Part shown: one piece after another, positions 30,692-38,588 of the stretch | Layout: the number at the start of each line of letters is the position of its first letter | How positions within the stretch are numbered: the stretch's first letter is position 1 | Assembly: GCF_000374445.1 (NCBI RefSeq) | Contig: NZ_KB894433.1 | Span: 1 to 64,000 of the forward strand | Length of the DNA: 64,000 nucleotides | DNA from: Actinokineospora enzanensis DSM 44649 | GTDB lineage: Bacteria > Actinomycetota > Actinomycetes > Mycobacteriales > Pseudonocardiaceae | Direction: 5' to 3' | Program-made: the position numbers and the translations under genes | The notes under the pieces: generated by a model | What the model was told of the DNA's origin: nothing | Database searches by the model: none | The model's input: only the letters and a program-made list of their open reading frames with translations

Positions 30692-32092
30692 TCAGCGCAG
30701 GGTGACCATCTGGGGTGCCTGGCCGGGCTCGGTCACCTCGACCTGGGTGGCGGTGGCCGGGAGGATCGCGCCGTCCTTGCCCGCGTCGGTCCACGCGCCG
30801 TCCACTGTGGATCGGTAGCGCAGCTGCGCGCCCAGTGCGGCCACCAGCCGCCCCTTGCCGTCCGGCAGCAGGACCGACACCGGCAGCACGGCCTTCGCGT
30901 CGAGCGGTCCGCAGAAGAGCCACCGTTCCGGCCCCAGGCCCCGCACGCCGAGGTAGAGCCGGGGACCGCCCGCGAAGTCCGGTGCGTACTCGACCGCGAT
31001 CACGCTGCCGCCGCCGGGCACGTCGGCGATCAGCCGGAACCCCGGCATGGACATCGGCTCGATCGGGTCGGTGAAACCCGCCTGGGCCAGCTCGGTGATG
31101 AGCCCGAGACCGGCCACCTCCTCGCTCGCCTGGCTGCCGCCCAGCCGGATCGGGTCGTCGGTGGGCCAACCCGTCAGCGCGGGTGCCGGGAAGTCGCGTT
31201 GCAGGCGGGGGTGTCCGGCAGGCCCGCTCGCCTCGGTGACATGGATGTTGCGCATGTCCGCGGCTCCGGGCCGATACGCGACCCGCACGTCGCCGGGGAC
31301 GACCGGGCCGCCCATGGTGCCGAACCAGGCTCCGTCGTACTCGGTCATGCCGGTCCAGCCGCGCGCGGTCGTGCCGTCCGGGCCGACCGACAGCCGTGTC
31401 GACATGCTGAGCGGCAGGGTATTGACGGTCAGCAGGAACCGGTCGCCCTCACCGAAGAGGAACGCGGGGCCGTCCTGGTCGCCGCCGGGAGCGACGCGGA
31501 GGCCGATCAGCGCGGGCCGGTCGCCCAGCACGAGGCCGACCAGGACCCCGCGCGCCTCCTCGTAGACGTGCTTCAGATCCGTGGCGGGCGACCCGTTCGT
31601 CCCGCCGGTCACCAGGATCCGCGCGCCATCGTCTCCGGTGATCGCGGAGCTGGTGACCTGCCAGGCCACCACGGCCGCCCGGCCCGCCGGGGTGGTGCCC
31701 GCCCAGTAGACGTGCGGTGCGCCGACCCGGGCCGCGTCGGGCACGGTCGCGGGCAGCCCCGCCCGGAACGCCGCCTCCGCCGCGCCCAGGTAGGCCTGGT
31801 CGCCTGCCAGGTCGCCCCGGGTGGCGGCGGACACCATCGGGATCGACCGGTCGTTGCCCGACGCGTCGCTCGGCGCACTGGCCACGGGCGCGTCGCCGCG
31901 CAGCGCGGTGCTCACCGAGATGCCGGTGGCCGCCACCACGGCGGCCAGGGTGCCGCTGAGCGCGGCACGGCGGCGGAACCGCCTGCGCCGCCCGCCGCGC
32001 AGCACGTCCGGGGCGAACCCGGTACGCGGCTCGATGTCCTCGGTCGCCGCCCGCAGCACGCGGGACAGCTCTGTCGTCTCTGTCGTCTCCAA
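30692..32092 (-). CDS. Single-pass membrane protein paired with a SigE-family sigma factor
   Basis: 466 residues. A cytoplasmic N-terminus of about 40 residues (TTELSRVLRAATEDIEPRTG, then a basic RRRRFRRR stretch) precedes one membrane helix (ALSGTLAAVVAATGISVSTAL) and a large exported domain of about 400 residues with no family I recognise. Genes of this shape commonly follow SigE-family sigma genes in Pseudonocardiales. It starts 4 bp after the sigma stop, so the pair is co-transcribed; an anti-sigma role is plausible but no zinc-finger anti-sigma motif is visible. Confidence 0.7.
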   Translation of the reverse strand: METTETTELSRVLRAATEDIEPRTGFAPDVLRGGRRRRFRRRAALSGTLAAVVAATGISVSTALRGDAPVASAPSDASGNDRSIPMVSAATRGDLAGDQAYLGAAEAAFRAGLPATVPDAARVGAPHVYWAGTTPAGRAAVVAWQVTSSAITGDDGARILVTGGTNGSPATDLKHVYEEARGVLVGLVLGDRPALIGLRVAPGGDQDGPAFLFGEGDRFLLTVNTLPLSMSTRLSVGPDGTTARGWTGMTEYDGAWFGTMGGPVVPGDVRVAYRPGAADMRNIHVTEASGPAGHPRLQRDFPAPALTGWPTDDPIRLGGSQASEEVAGLGLITELAQAGFTDPIEPMSMPGFRLIADVPGGGSVIAVEYAPDFAGGPRLYLGVRGLGPERWLFCGPLDAKAVLPVSVLLPDGKGRLVAALGAQLRYRSTVDGAWTDAGKDGAILPATATQVEVTEPGQAPQMVTLR

Positions 32093-32096
32093 GTCC

Positions 32097-32606
32097 TCAT
32101 CCCCTCGTCAGGTCGGGCGCGGCCAGCAGGCCGCGCAGGCGCTCCACGCCGCGGGCGGTCTGGCTCTTGACGGTGCCGGTCGAGATACCCAGCGCCGCGG
32201 CCGTGTCGGCCTCGGACAGGTCGTCGAAGAAGCGCAGGACCAGCACCGCGCGCATCCGCGCGGGCAGCGTGCCCAGCGCCCTGGTCACCTCGTCCCGGTC
32301 GACCACACCGCCCTCGTGGCCGCCGACGCCCGGCTCGGCCACCGCGTCCATCGGCGTCTCGGTCACCCGGCGGGACCGGGTACGCCACCGGTTGGCCGAG
32401 GCGTTGGCCAGGGCCGACCGGACATACGGCTCCAGGTCGCCGCGCACCCGCCCGCGCCGGGCGTACACGCGTTCCAGCACGTCCTGGAGCAGGTCCTCGG
32501 CCGCGGCCCGGTCGCCCGCGCAGAGCAGGTACGCGGTACGCAGCAGCGCCGTGGACCGGTGCGCCACGAAGTCGGCGAACTCGCTGTCGGGATCGATCGC
32601 GCTCAC
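32097..32606 (-). CDS. SigE-family RNA polymerase sigma factor (ECF type)
   Basis: 169 residues from GTG 32606, preceded by CAGGGGG; the longer open frame upstream overlaps the atpC promoter and is not credible. Region 2: FADFVAHRSTALLRTAYLLCAGDRAAAEDLLQDVLERVY; region 4: LPARMRAVLVLRFFDDLSEADTAAALGISTGTVKSQ. This is the short SigE-family ECF factor abundant in actinomycetes. Upstream, GGGAAC and GTC spaced 16 bp on the same strand (about 32640 to 32615) could be an autoregulatory promoter. Confidence 0.86.
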   Translation of the reverse strand: MSAIDPDSEFADFVAHRSTALLRTAYLLCAGDRAAAEDLLQDVLERVYARRGRVRGDLEPYVRSALANASANRWRTRSRRVTETPMDAVAEPGVGGHEGGVVDRDEVTRALGTLPARMRAVLVLRFFDDLSEADTAAALGISTGTVKSQTARGVERLRGLLAAPDLTRG

Positions 32607-32687
32607 CCCCTGTGTCCGACTCGGTGTCGGTCGGTCGTTCCCCCGGACTGACACCGGCCTGGCTGGGGAGGTTGTCAGTGCTCCGAT

Positions 32688-32693
32688 TAGACT
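32688..32693 (+). promoter_or_regulatory. Candidate -10 element for atpC
   Basis: TAGACT at 32688-32693 would give a leader of about 25 nt before the atpC GTG. A separate promoter is required because of the terminator behind atpD. No clear -35 box. Confidence 0.4.
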
Positions 32694-32724
32694 GGCGGGG
32701 AACCGCGAGACTTGAGGAGATACC

Positions 32725-33090
32725 GTGGCTGAGATGTCGGTCCAGCTGGTCGCCGTGGAACGACGCCTGTGGTCGGGCACCGGCAGCTTCGTCGTCGCGC
32801 AGACCACCGAGGGCGAGATCGGCATCCTGCCCGGTCATGAGCCGGTGCTCGGCCAGTTGGTCGAGGGCGGTGTGGTGAAGATTCGCACCACCGACGGCGA
32901 GACGGTCACCGCCGCGGTCTTCGGCGGCTTCCTCTCGGTCACCGCCGACGCGGTGAGCATCCTGGCCGAGTCGGCCGAGCTGTCCACCGAGATCGACGTG
33001 GCGCAGGCCCGCTCGGACCTGCAGCACGCCGACACCGAGGAGCGCACGCGGGCCGCGGCCCGGCTCCGGGCGGTCGGGCAGACGGCCTGA
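32725..33090 (+). CDS. atpC: F1Fo ATP synthase subunit epsilon
   Basis: 121 residues, GTG start with TTGAGGAGAT upstream. The N-terminal beta-sandwich is recognisable ([39 protein letters not shown]) and a short C-terminal helical part follows. It belongs to the rotor with gamma. It is displaced about 2.1 kb from atpD by the inserted sigma pair, yet its downstream DUF2550 neighbour is the usual one. Confidence 0.93.
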   Translation: MAEMSVQLVAVERRLWSGTGSFVVAQTTEGEIGILPGHEPVLGQLVEGGVVKIRTTDGETVTAAVFGGFLSVTADAVSILAESAELSTEIDVAQARSDLQHADTEERTRAAARLRAVGQTA

Positions 33091-33119
33091 CGCGGGCCTG
33101 AGCGGCAGGGGAGCGGCCA

Positions 33120-33554
33120 GTGGACATCAGCTTGATGGTCGTGGCGCTCCTCGCCGCCGTCCTGGTCATCCTCCTGCTGCTGGTGACCCGCCGCGTCCGG
33201 CTGCTGCGCTCCGGCGGCATCCACGTCGCCCTGCGCACCCGCGTCGACCAGTCCGGCAAGGGCTGGCACTGGGGCGTCGGCCGCTACCAGGGTGACGAGT
33301 TCGCCTGGTTCCGGGCGCTGAGCCTGCGCGCGGGCCCCGACCGGGTACTGCACCGGGACGGCCTGGAGATCGCCTCCCGCCGCGAGCCGGAGCACGCCGA
33401 GGAGCCCAACCTGCCGCACGGCTCCCGGGTCCTGCGCTTCGAGCAGGCTGGGGTACCCGCGATCGAGATGGCCATGGGGCCGGACGCGCTCACCGGGTTT
33501 CTCTCCTGGATGGAGAGCGCGCCCCCCGGCAAGCGCCTGCCCTGGGCCTCCTGA
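33120..33554 (+). CDS. DUF2550 membrane protein
   Basis: 144 residues. One N-terminal membrane helix (LMVVALLAAVLVILLLLV) followed by a small cytoplasmic domain with the family features GGIHVALRTR, GRYQGDEFAWFRALSL and SRREPEHAEE. DUF2550 genes sit immediately after atpC in mycobacteria (Rv1312c region) and other actinobacteria; function unknown. GTG start 29 bp behind atpC, same operon. Confidence 0.82.
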   Translation: MDISLMVVALLAAVLVILLLLVTRRVRLLRSGGIHVALRTRVDQSGKGWHWGVGRYQGDEFAWFRALSLRAGPDRVLHRDGLEIASRREPEHAEEPNLPHGSRVLRFEQAGVPAIEMAMGPDALTGFLSWMESAPPGKRLPWAS

Positions 33555-33558
33555 CCCG

Positions 33559-34134
33559 CTAAGCGTTCGAGCCACCCGGCTGCCACAGCACGTCACCATC
33601 CGGGTTCGCCACTCGGGACAGCACGAACAGCAGGTCCGAGAGCCGGTTCAGGTACTTCACCGCCACCGCGTTGGTGGTGTCCGGTTCGGCCTCCACCAGC
33701 GCCCAGCCGCCCCGCTCCGCCCGCCTGCACACCGTGCGTGCCACATGCAGACAGGCCGCGCCGGGGGTGCCGCCGGGCAGGATGAACGAGGTCAGCTTGC
33801 CGACCCGCTCGTTGAACCCGTCGATCGCGCCCTCCAACCGGGTCACGTAGTCCTCGGTGATCCGCAGCGGCGGGTAGGGCGGGTCCGGCACGATCGGTGT
33901 GCACAGGTCGGCGCCCACGTCGAACAGGTCGTTCTGCACCGACCGCAGCACGTCGGCGATGTCATCGGGCAGCGCGCCCAGGGCCAGCGCGACGCCGATC
34001 GCGGAGTTCGCCTCGTCCACGTCGGCGTAGGCGGCCAGCCGGGGCGAGGTCTTGGGGACGCGGGAGCCGTCGCCGAGGGCGGTCAGGCCGCCGTCGCCGA
34101 CCCGGGTGTACACGCGGTTGATTCGCACGGACAT
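33559..34134 (-). CDS. Cob(I)alamin adenosyltransferase, PduO type
   Basis: 191 residues. It transfers adenosyl from ATP to cob(I)alamin to make adenosylcobalamin. Motifs: TRVGDGGLTALGDGSRVPK (ATP site), LTSFILPGGTPGAACLHVARTVCRRAER, and LNRLSDLLFVLSR. Its coenzyme product is needed by the mutase at 38.6 kb. On the minus strand TACCCT (34147-34142) ends 7 nt before the ATG, suggesting a leaderless message. Divergent from murA, convergent with the DUF2550 gene. Confidence 0.93.
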   Translation of the reverse strand: MSVRINRVYTRVGDGGLTALGDGSRVPKTSPRLAAYADVDEANSAIGVALALGALPDDIADVLRSVQNDLFDVGADLCTPIVPDPPYPPLRITEDYVTRLEGAIDGFNERVGKLTSFILPGGTPGAACLHVARTVCRRAERGGWALVEAEPDTTNAVAVKYLNRLSDLLFVLSRVANPDGDVLWQPGGSNA

Positions 34135-34208
34135 GCCGCCAAGGGTAGCGATCGGCGGCGGTGCCCCCGGCCACCCGACAGCCGGACCGGGCGGGCATCA
34201 TTGCCCCC

Positions 34209-35483
34209 GTGACAGAGCACTTCCAGGTTCGCGGCGGGGCCCGGCTCGTCGGCGAGGTCGAGGTCGTCGGCGCCAAGAACAGCGTGCTCAAGCTGATGGC
34301 GGCGGCACTGCTGGCCGAGGGCACCACCACGCTCACCAACTGCCCGGAGATCCTCGACGTCCCGCTGATGGCCGACGTGCTGCGCAGCCTGGGCTGCGCG
34401 GTCGACATCGACGGCGACACGGTCGTGATCACCACGCCCGCCCGGCCGGAGCACCGCGCCGACTCGGCGTCCATGGGCAAGCTGCGCGCCTCGGTGTGCG
34501 TGCTCGGCCCGCTGGTCGGTCGGCTGAAGAAGGCGGTCGTCGCGCTGCCCGGCGGCGACGCGATCGGCTCCCGGCCGCTGGACATGCACCAGAACGGCCT
34601 GCGACAGCTGGGCGCGACCAGCGAGATCGAGCACGGCTGCGTGGTCGCCCAGGCGGAGAACCTGCGCGGCGCGCAGATCTGGCTGGACTTCCCCAGCGTG
34701 GGCGCCACCGAGAACATCCTGATGGCCGCCGTGCTGGCGGAGGGCACCACGGTGATCGACAACGCCGCGCGCGAGCCGGAGATCGTCGACCTGTGCGTGA
34801 TGCTGCAGCAGATGGGCGCCAAGATCGAGGGCGCCGGGACCTCCACGCTCACCGTGCACGGCGTCGGCTCGCTCGCACCGACCGAGCACCGCGTGGTCGG
34901 CGACCGGATCGTCGGTGCCACCTGGGCCTTCGCCGCCGCGATGACCCGCGGCGACATCACCGTGAAGGGCGTCGACCCGCACAACCTGGACCTGGTGCTG
35001 GAGAAGCTGCGGATGGCGGGCGCCGAGGTCGGCACGTTCGCCGACGGGTTCCGCGTGGTGCAGCACGACCGGCCGCGCGCGGTCGACTTCGTGACCCTGC
35101 CCTACCCGGGGTTCGCCACCGACCTGCAGCCGTTCGCGATCGCGCTGACCGCGGTGGCCGACGGCACCTCGATGATCACCGAGAACCTGTTCGAGGCCCG
35201 GTTCCGGTTCGTCGAGGAGATGATCCGGCTGGGCGCGGACGCGCGCACCGACGGCCACCACGCGGTGGTGCGCGGGGTGCCGAGGCTGTCCAGCGCGCCG
35301 GTGTGGGCCTCGGACATCCGCGCGGGCGTCGGCCTGGTGCTGGCCGGGCTGTGCGCGGACGGGGTCACCGAGGTGTGGGACGTGTTCCACATCGACCGCG
35401 GGTACCCGAAGTTCGTGGAGAACATGCAACGGCTCGGGGCCGACGTGCGCCGGGTCGACGCGGAACCTGAGCGTGCCTCTTAA
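34209..35483 (+). CDS. murA: UDP-N-acetylglucosamine 1-carboxyvinyltransferase with Asp at the fosfomycin site
   Basis: 424 residues from GTG 34209 (the frame is open from 34161 but the first residues there are not MurA-like). It catalyses the first committed step of peptidoglycan synthesis. The catalytic loop reads [18 protein letters not shown], with Asp117 in place of the usual Cys; this substitution in M. tuberculosis MurA gives intrinsic fosfomycin resistance. The [19 protein letters not shown]-terminal lysine motif is intact. Confidence 0.95.
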   Translation: MTEHFQVRGGARLVGEVEVVGAKNSVLKLMAAALLAEGTTTLTNCPEILDVPLMADVLRSLGCAVDIDGDTVVITTPARPEHRADSASMGKLRASVCVLGPLVGRLKKAVVALPGGDAIGSRPLDMHQNGLRQLGATSEIEHGCVVAQAENLRGAQIWLDFPSVGATENILMAAVLAEGTTVIDNAAREPEIVDLCVMLQQMGAKIEGAGTSTLTVHGVGSLAPTEHRVVGDRIVGATWAFAAAMTRGDITVKGVDPHNLDLVLEKLRMAGAEVGTFADGFRVVQHDRPRAVDFVTLPYPGFATDLQPFAIALTAVADGTSMITENLFEARFRFVEEMIRLGADARTDGHHAVVRGVPRLSSAPVWASDIRAGVGLVLAGLCADGVTEVWDVFHIDRGYPKFVENMQRLGADVRRVDAEPERAS

Positions 35484-35522
35484 AGGCGTTACCACCTGCC
35501 GGATTCGCTCGGTTTCGGCTGC

Positions 35523-35548
35523 TATGGGTGACTGACCGCTCACCCATA
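35523..35548. other. Inverted repeat after murA
   Basis: TATGGGTGA (35523-35531) and its complement at 35540-35548 flank 8 nt. It lies 40 bp after the murA stop and more than 100 bp before ggt, so it could be a weak terminator or an operator for ggt. Confidence 0.4.
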
Positions 35549-35679
35549 CGGCGCAATCCGTGCCCGTTCGCCGCCTGCTGACGCGGTCCGATTGGCGGTC
35601 GCCGCGCCTGATCGGGCCGAGTACAACGGGACCACCTGTCGTGACCTAGTGCGGTCGTGACCGAGTGGAAGAGGGCGTG

Positions 35680-37491
35680 ATGCGTGTTCGGCGCAAGGTA
35701 GGTGTGTGCTCGGCTTCCGTAGTTGGTGTGACAGTGGTCGCCCTGACCGCGGCAGTTTTGTCTCCGCCGGTGGCGTCTGCCTCCCCGACGCTGCCCAAGG
35801 TGCCGGTGGCGCAGGGCTACGGCGGCGCGGTCGTGTCCGACACGGTGGAGTCCACCCAGGCGGGCCTGGACGTGCTGCGCCGCGGCGGAACGGCGGCCGA
35901 CGCGGCGGTCGCGGTCGCGGCCACCCTCGGCGTCACCGACCCCAATGTGGCGGGCCTGGGCGCGGGCGGCTACTTCCTGTACTACGACGCCAGGTCCGGC
36001 AAGGTCTACACACTCGACGGCCGGGAGACCGCGCCCGCGAAGGCCGACCAGAACCTGTTCGTCAACCCGGCCACGGGCCAGCCGTACGCGTTCGCGGACG
36101 CGGTGACCAGCGGCCTGTCCGTTGGCGTCCCGGGCAACCTGGCGACGTGGCAGCGGGCGTTGGACCGGTGGGGCAAGTTCGACATGTCGGACGTGCTGCA
36201 GCCCGCGATCCGGGTGGCGGAACAGGGTTTCCCGATGTTGCCCGCGATCCACGACCAGATCGTGCTGAACCAGGCCAGGTTCAAGCAGTTCAGCTCCACG
36301 TCCGCGCTGTTCCTGCCGGGCGGCCAGGCACCGGCGGTCGGCACGAACTTCCGCAACCCGGACCTGGCGAAGACGTATCGCGAGATCGCCCGCCACGGCA
36401 CCCGCGCCTTCTACGGCGGCCCGATCGGCCGAGACCTGGCCGACGCGGTCCAGCACCTGCCGCTCGCGCCGGACGCCACCGTCAAGCCGCCCAACGGCAC
36501 CCTCTCGGTGAACGACCTGCGCGCGTACCGGGCACTCGACCAGGCACCCACGCACATCAGCTACCACGGCGCGGACATCTACGGCATGGCCCCGTCCTCC
36601 AGCGGTGGTACCACGGTCGGTGAGTCGCTGAACATCCTGGACAAGTTCGATATCGGCAACCGCGACCGCACCCAGGCACTGCACTACTACCTGGAAGCCT
36701 CGAAACTCGCCTACGCCGACCGCGGCCGCTACGTGGGCGACCCCCGGTTCGTGAACGTCCCGACCGACGCCCTGCTGTCGAAGTCCTACGCAGAGGTTCG
36801 CGGCTGCAACATCGACCCGATCCGTGCCCGGCCCGCGCCGGTCGCCCCGGGTAACCCGCTGTCGCCCGGCCCGTGCATGCCGCCGCCGCCGTCGGTGGCC
36901 GCCGCGCCGGACACCGAGGTCCACACGAACCACTTCGTGGTCGCGGACTCGCGCGGGAACGTGGTGTCGTACACGAACACACTGGAACAGTTCGGCGGCA
37001 GCGGGATCGTGGTGCCCGGCCGCGGTTTCCTGCTGAACAACGAACTGACCGACTTCAACTTCACCCCGACCCAGGGCACGGCACCCGACCCGAACCTGCC
37101 CGCCGCGGGCAAGCGCCCCCGCTCCAGCATGTCCCCGACCATCGTGCTGCGCGACGGCAAACCGTGGCTGGCGGTCGGCTCCCCGGGCGGCTCCACGATC
37201 ATCACCACGGTCCTGCAAATCCTGATCAACCGCATCGACTTCAAACAATCACTGCCCGACGCACTGGCCGCCCCACGTGCCAGCCAGCGCAACACCCCGA
37301 CGGTGACCGCCGAACCGGCCTTCATCACGGCCAACCCCGGCCTGGCGGGTTACGGCCACACCTTCACCCCCCAGGACGAGATCGGCGTGGCGGCCGCCCT
37401 GGAGTTCCTGGACCACGGCCAAATCCTCGCCGTCGGCGAACGAACCCGCCGCACGGGCACCTCAGCGGGCGTCGTCCACCCGTCGCACTGA
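35680..37491 (+). CDS. ggt: Gamma-glutamyltransferase, secreted
   Basis: 603 residues from ATG 35680 (GAAGAGGG upstream); a GTG at 35665 would add five residues. Signal peptide about residues 1-35. It cleaves gamma-glutamyl bonds of glutathione and relatives outside the membrane after autoprocessing. The nucleophile threonine is the T of VHTNHFVVADSRGN, followed by the expected GSGIVVPGRGFLLNNELTDF and, near the C-terminus, VGSPGGSTIITTVLQ. The N-terminal GGTAADAAVAVAATLGVTDP and GLGAGGYFLYYDA segments are classical. A strong terminator follows. Confidence 0.93.
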   Translation: MRVRRKVGVCSASVVGVTVVALTAAVLSPPVASASPTLPKVPVAQGYGGAVVSDTVESTQAGLDVLRRGGTAADAAVAVAATLGVTDPNVAGLGAGGYFLYYDARSGKVYTLDGRETAPAKADQNLFVNPATGQPYAFADAVTSGLSVGVPGNLATWQRALDRWGKFDMSDVLQPAIRVAEQGFPMLPAIHDQIVLNQARFKQFSSTSALFLPGGQAPAVGTNFRNPDLAKTYREIARHGTRAFYGGPIGRDLADAVQHLPLAPDATVKPPNGTLSVNDLRAYRALDQAPTHISYHGADIYGMAPSSSGGTTVGESLNILDKFDIGNRDRTQALHYYLEASKLAYADRGRYVGDPRFVNVPTDALLSKSYAEVRGCNIDPIRARPAPVAPGNPLSPGPCMPPPPSVAAAPDTEVHTNHFVVADSRGNVVSYTNTLEQFGGSGIVVPGRGFLLNNELTDFNFTPTQGTAPDPNLPAAGKRPRSSMSPTIVLRDGKPWLAVGSPGGSTIITTVLQILINRIDFKQSLPDALAAPRASQRNTPTVTAEPAFITANPGLAGYGHTFTPQDEIGVAAALEFLDHGQILAVGERTRRTGTSAGVVHPSH

Positions 37492-37496
37492 CTGTC

Positions 37497-37534
37497 GGGC
37501 CGCCCGAGCCTTTCCGGCTCGGGCGGCCCTTTTT
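37497..37534 (+). terminator. Intrinsic terminator after ggt
   Basis: 14-bp arms (37497-37510 and 37516-37529), 5-nt loop, then five T residues. It starts 5 bp behind the ggt stop. Confidence 0.88.
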
Positions 37535-37560
37535 GTCCTCCGCAGTGTCTGAGCGGGCAC

Positions 37561-38202
37561 TTAACCGTGCAAGGCAGCATCCACACCATGTTCACGCGGG
37601 CCGAGGAAATGCGGATCCGGCCGCACCACCGCGTCGAACACCGCCTTGATGCCCGCAGGCACCTCCCGCACCCAATACTTCCCGGCCTCCCCACCAGGAA
37701 CCGGCGCCACCACCCCCACCGCCGCGATTCCCGCGTTTCGGCACAGGAAAACCGCGCGCCGGACATGGAAATCCTGCGTCACGACCAACGCCGAATCGAC
37801 ACCGAAGATCTCGCGGGCACGAACACACGAGTCGTACGTGTCAAAACCGGCGTAGTCGGCCACCACCTTGGACGCCGGAATACCCCGCGCGACCAACCAC
37901 GTGGTCATCGCCGCGACCTCGTTGTACTGCACCGTGCCGTTGTCCCCGGAAACCAGCAGCGCCCGCACCCGCCCGGACCGATACAACTCCCACGCCGCCT
38001 CCAACCGGGCCTCCAGATAGGGCTTGGGCGTCCCGTCGTCCTTCAGGCCCGCGCCCAGGATGAGGGCGACGGGGGCCGATGGAGCGTCGGCGGCGTGGAA
38101 GACCGGGCCGGTGTTCAGGCGGATCCACAGGATGGGGCCGAACAGCACCAGCAGCAGCCCGGCCGCGAGCAGCGCCCACCTCTTCCGCACGAGCGCGATC
38201 AT
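37561..38202 (-). CDS. YdcF/SanA-family (DUF218) membrane protein
   Basis: 213 residues with one N-terminal membrane helix (WALLAAGLLLVLFGPILWI). The exported DUF218 domain shows ALILGAGLKDDGTPKPYLEARLEAA, LLVSGDNGTVQYNEVAAM, DYAGFDTYDSCVRAREIFG and VVTQDFHVRRAVFLCRNAG, the pattern of SanA/vancomycin-sensitivity proteins. The role in envelope maintenance is known for E. coli SanA; the chemistry is not. It starts 7 bp after the upstream minus-strand gene, forming a two-gene unit. Confidence 0.86.
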   Translation of the reverse strand: MIALVRKRWALLAAGLLLVLFGPILWIRLNTGPVFHAADAPSAPVALILGAGLKDDGTPKPYLEARLEAAWELYRSGRVRALLVSGDNGTVQYNEVAAMTTWLVARGIPASKVVADYAGFDTYDSCVRAREIFGVDSALVVTQDFHVRRAVFLCRNAGIAAVGVVAPVPGGEAGKYWVREVPAGIKAVFDAVVRPDPHFLGPREHGVDAALHG

Positions 38203-38209
38203 GCCCGAG

Positions 38210-38500
38210 TCAGTCGTCCAGCAGGGCCGCGATGGCGGTTTTCTCGTCGGCGGGGAAGACCAGGATCCGCAGCCCGTCGCCGTCCGCGGACGGGACCGTC
38301 GTGGCTCGGATGCCCGCGCCGCGGAGGCGGTCCTCGACGAACCGGGCGGCGGTGCGGCTGGGGACCTTGGCGACCTCGCGGAGCAGCCCGTAGTCGCGTT
38401 TCTCGTCGGTCGCGAACGCCCAGCGCAGGACCAGGCCCAGGACGCCGATGACGAGCAGGGCGACCAGCAGCAGGTAGGGGGCGGGCAGGTCCACGGTCAC
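38210..38500 (-). CDS. Small single-pass membrane protein
   Basis: 96 residues, GTG start. One membrane helix (YLLLVALLVIGVLGLVLRWAF) then a cytoplasmic segment of about 65 residues with a ferredoxin-like pattern (FVEDRLRGAGIRATTVPSADGDGLRILVFPADEKTAI). Small proteins of this kind are common in Pseudonocardiales; no function is known. Divergent from the mutase gene. Confidence 0.65.
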   Translation of the reverse strand: MTVDLPAPYLLLVALLVIGVLGLVLRWAFATDEKRDYGLLREVAKVPSRTAARFVEDRLRGAGIRATTVPSADGDGLRILVFPADEKTAIAALLDD

Positions 38501-38588
38501 ATCATGCCCGTGTGAGCGAGGCCACGGGCGCGGAACCTGTTACCGGCCAGTAAGCTCCCTCGAAAGGGACGTTAACGGAGGTTCACCG

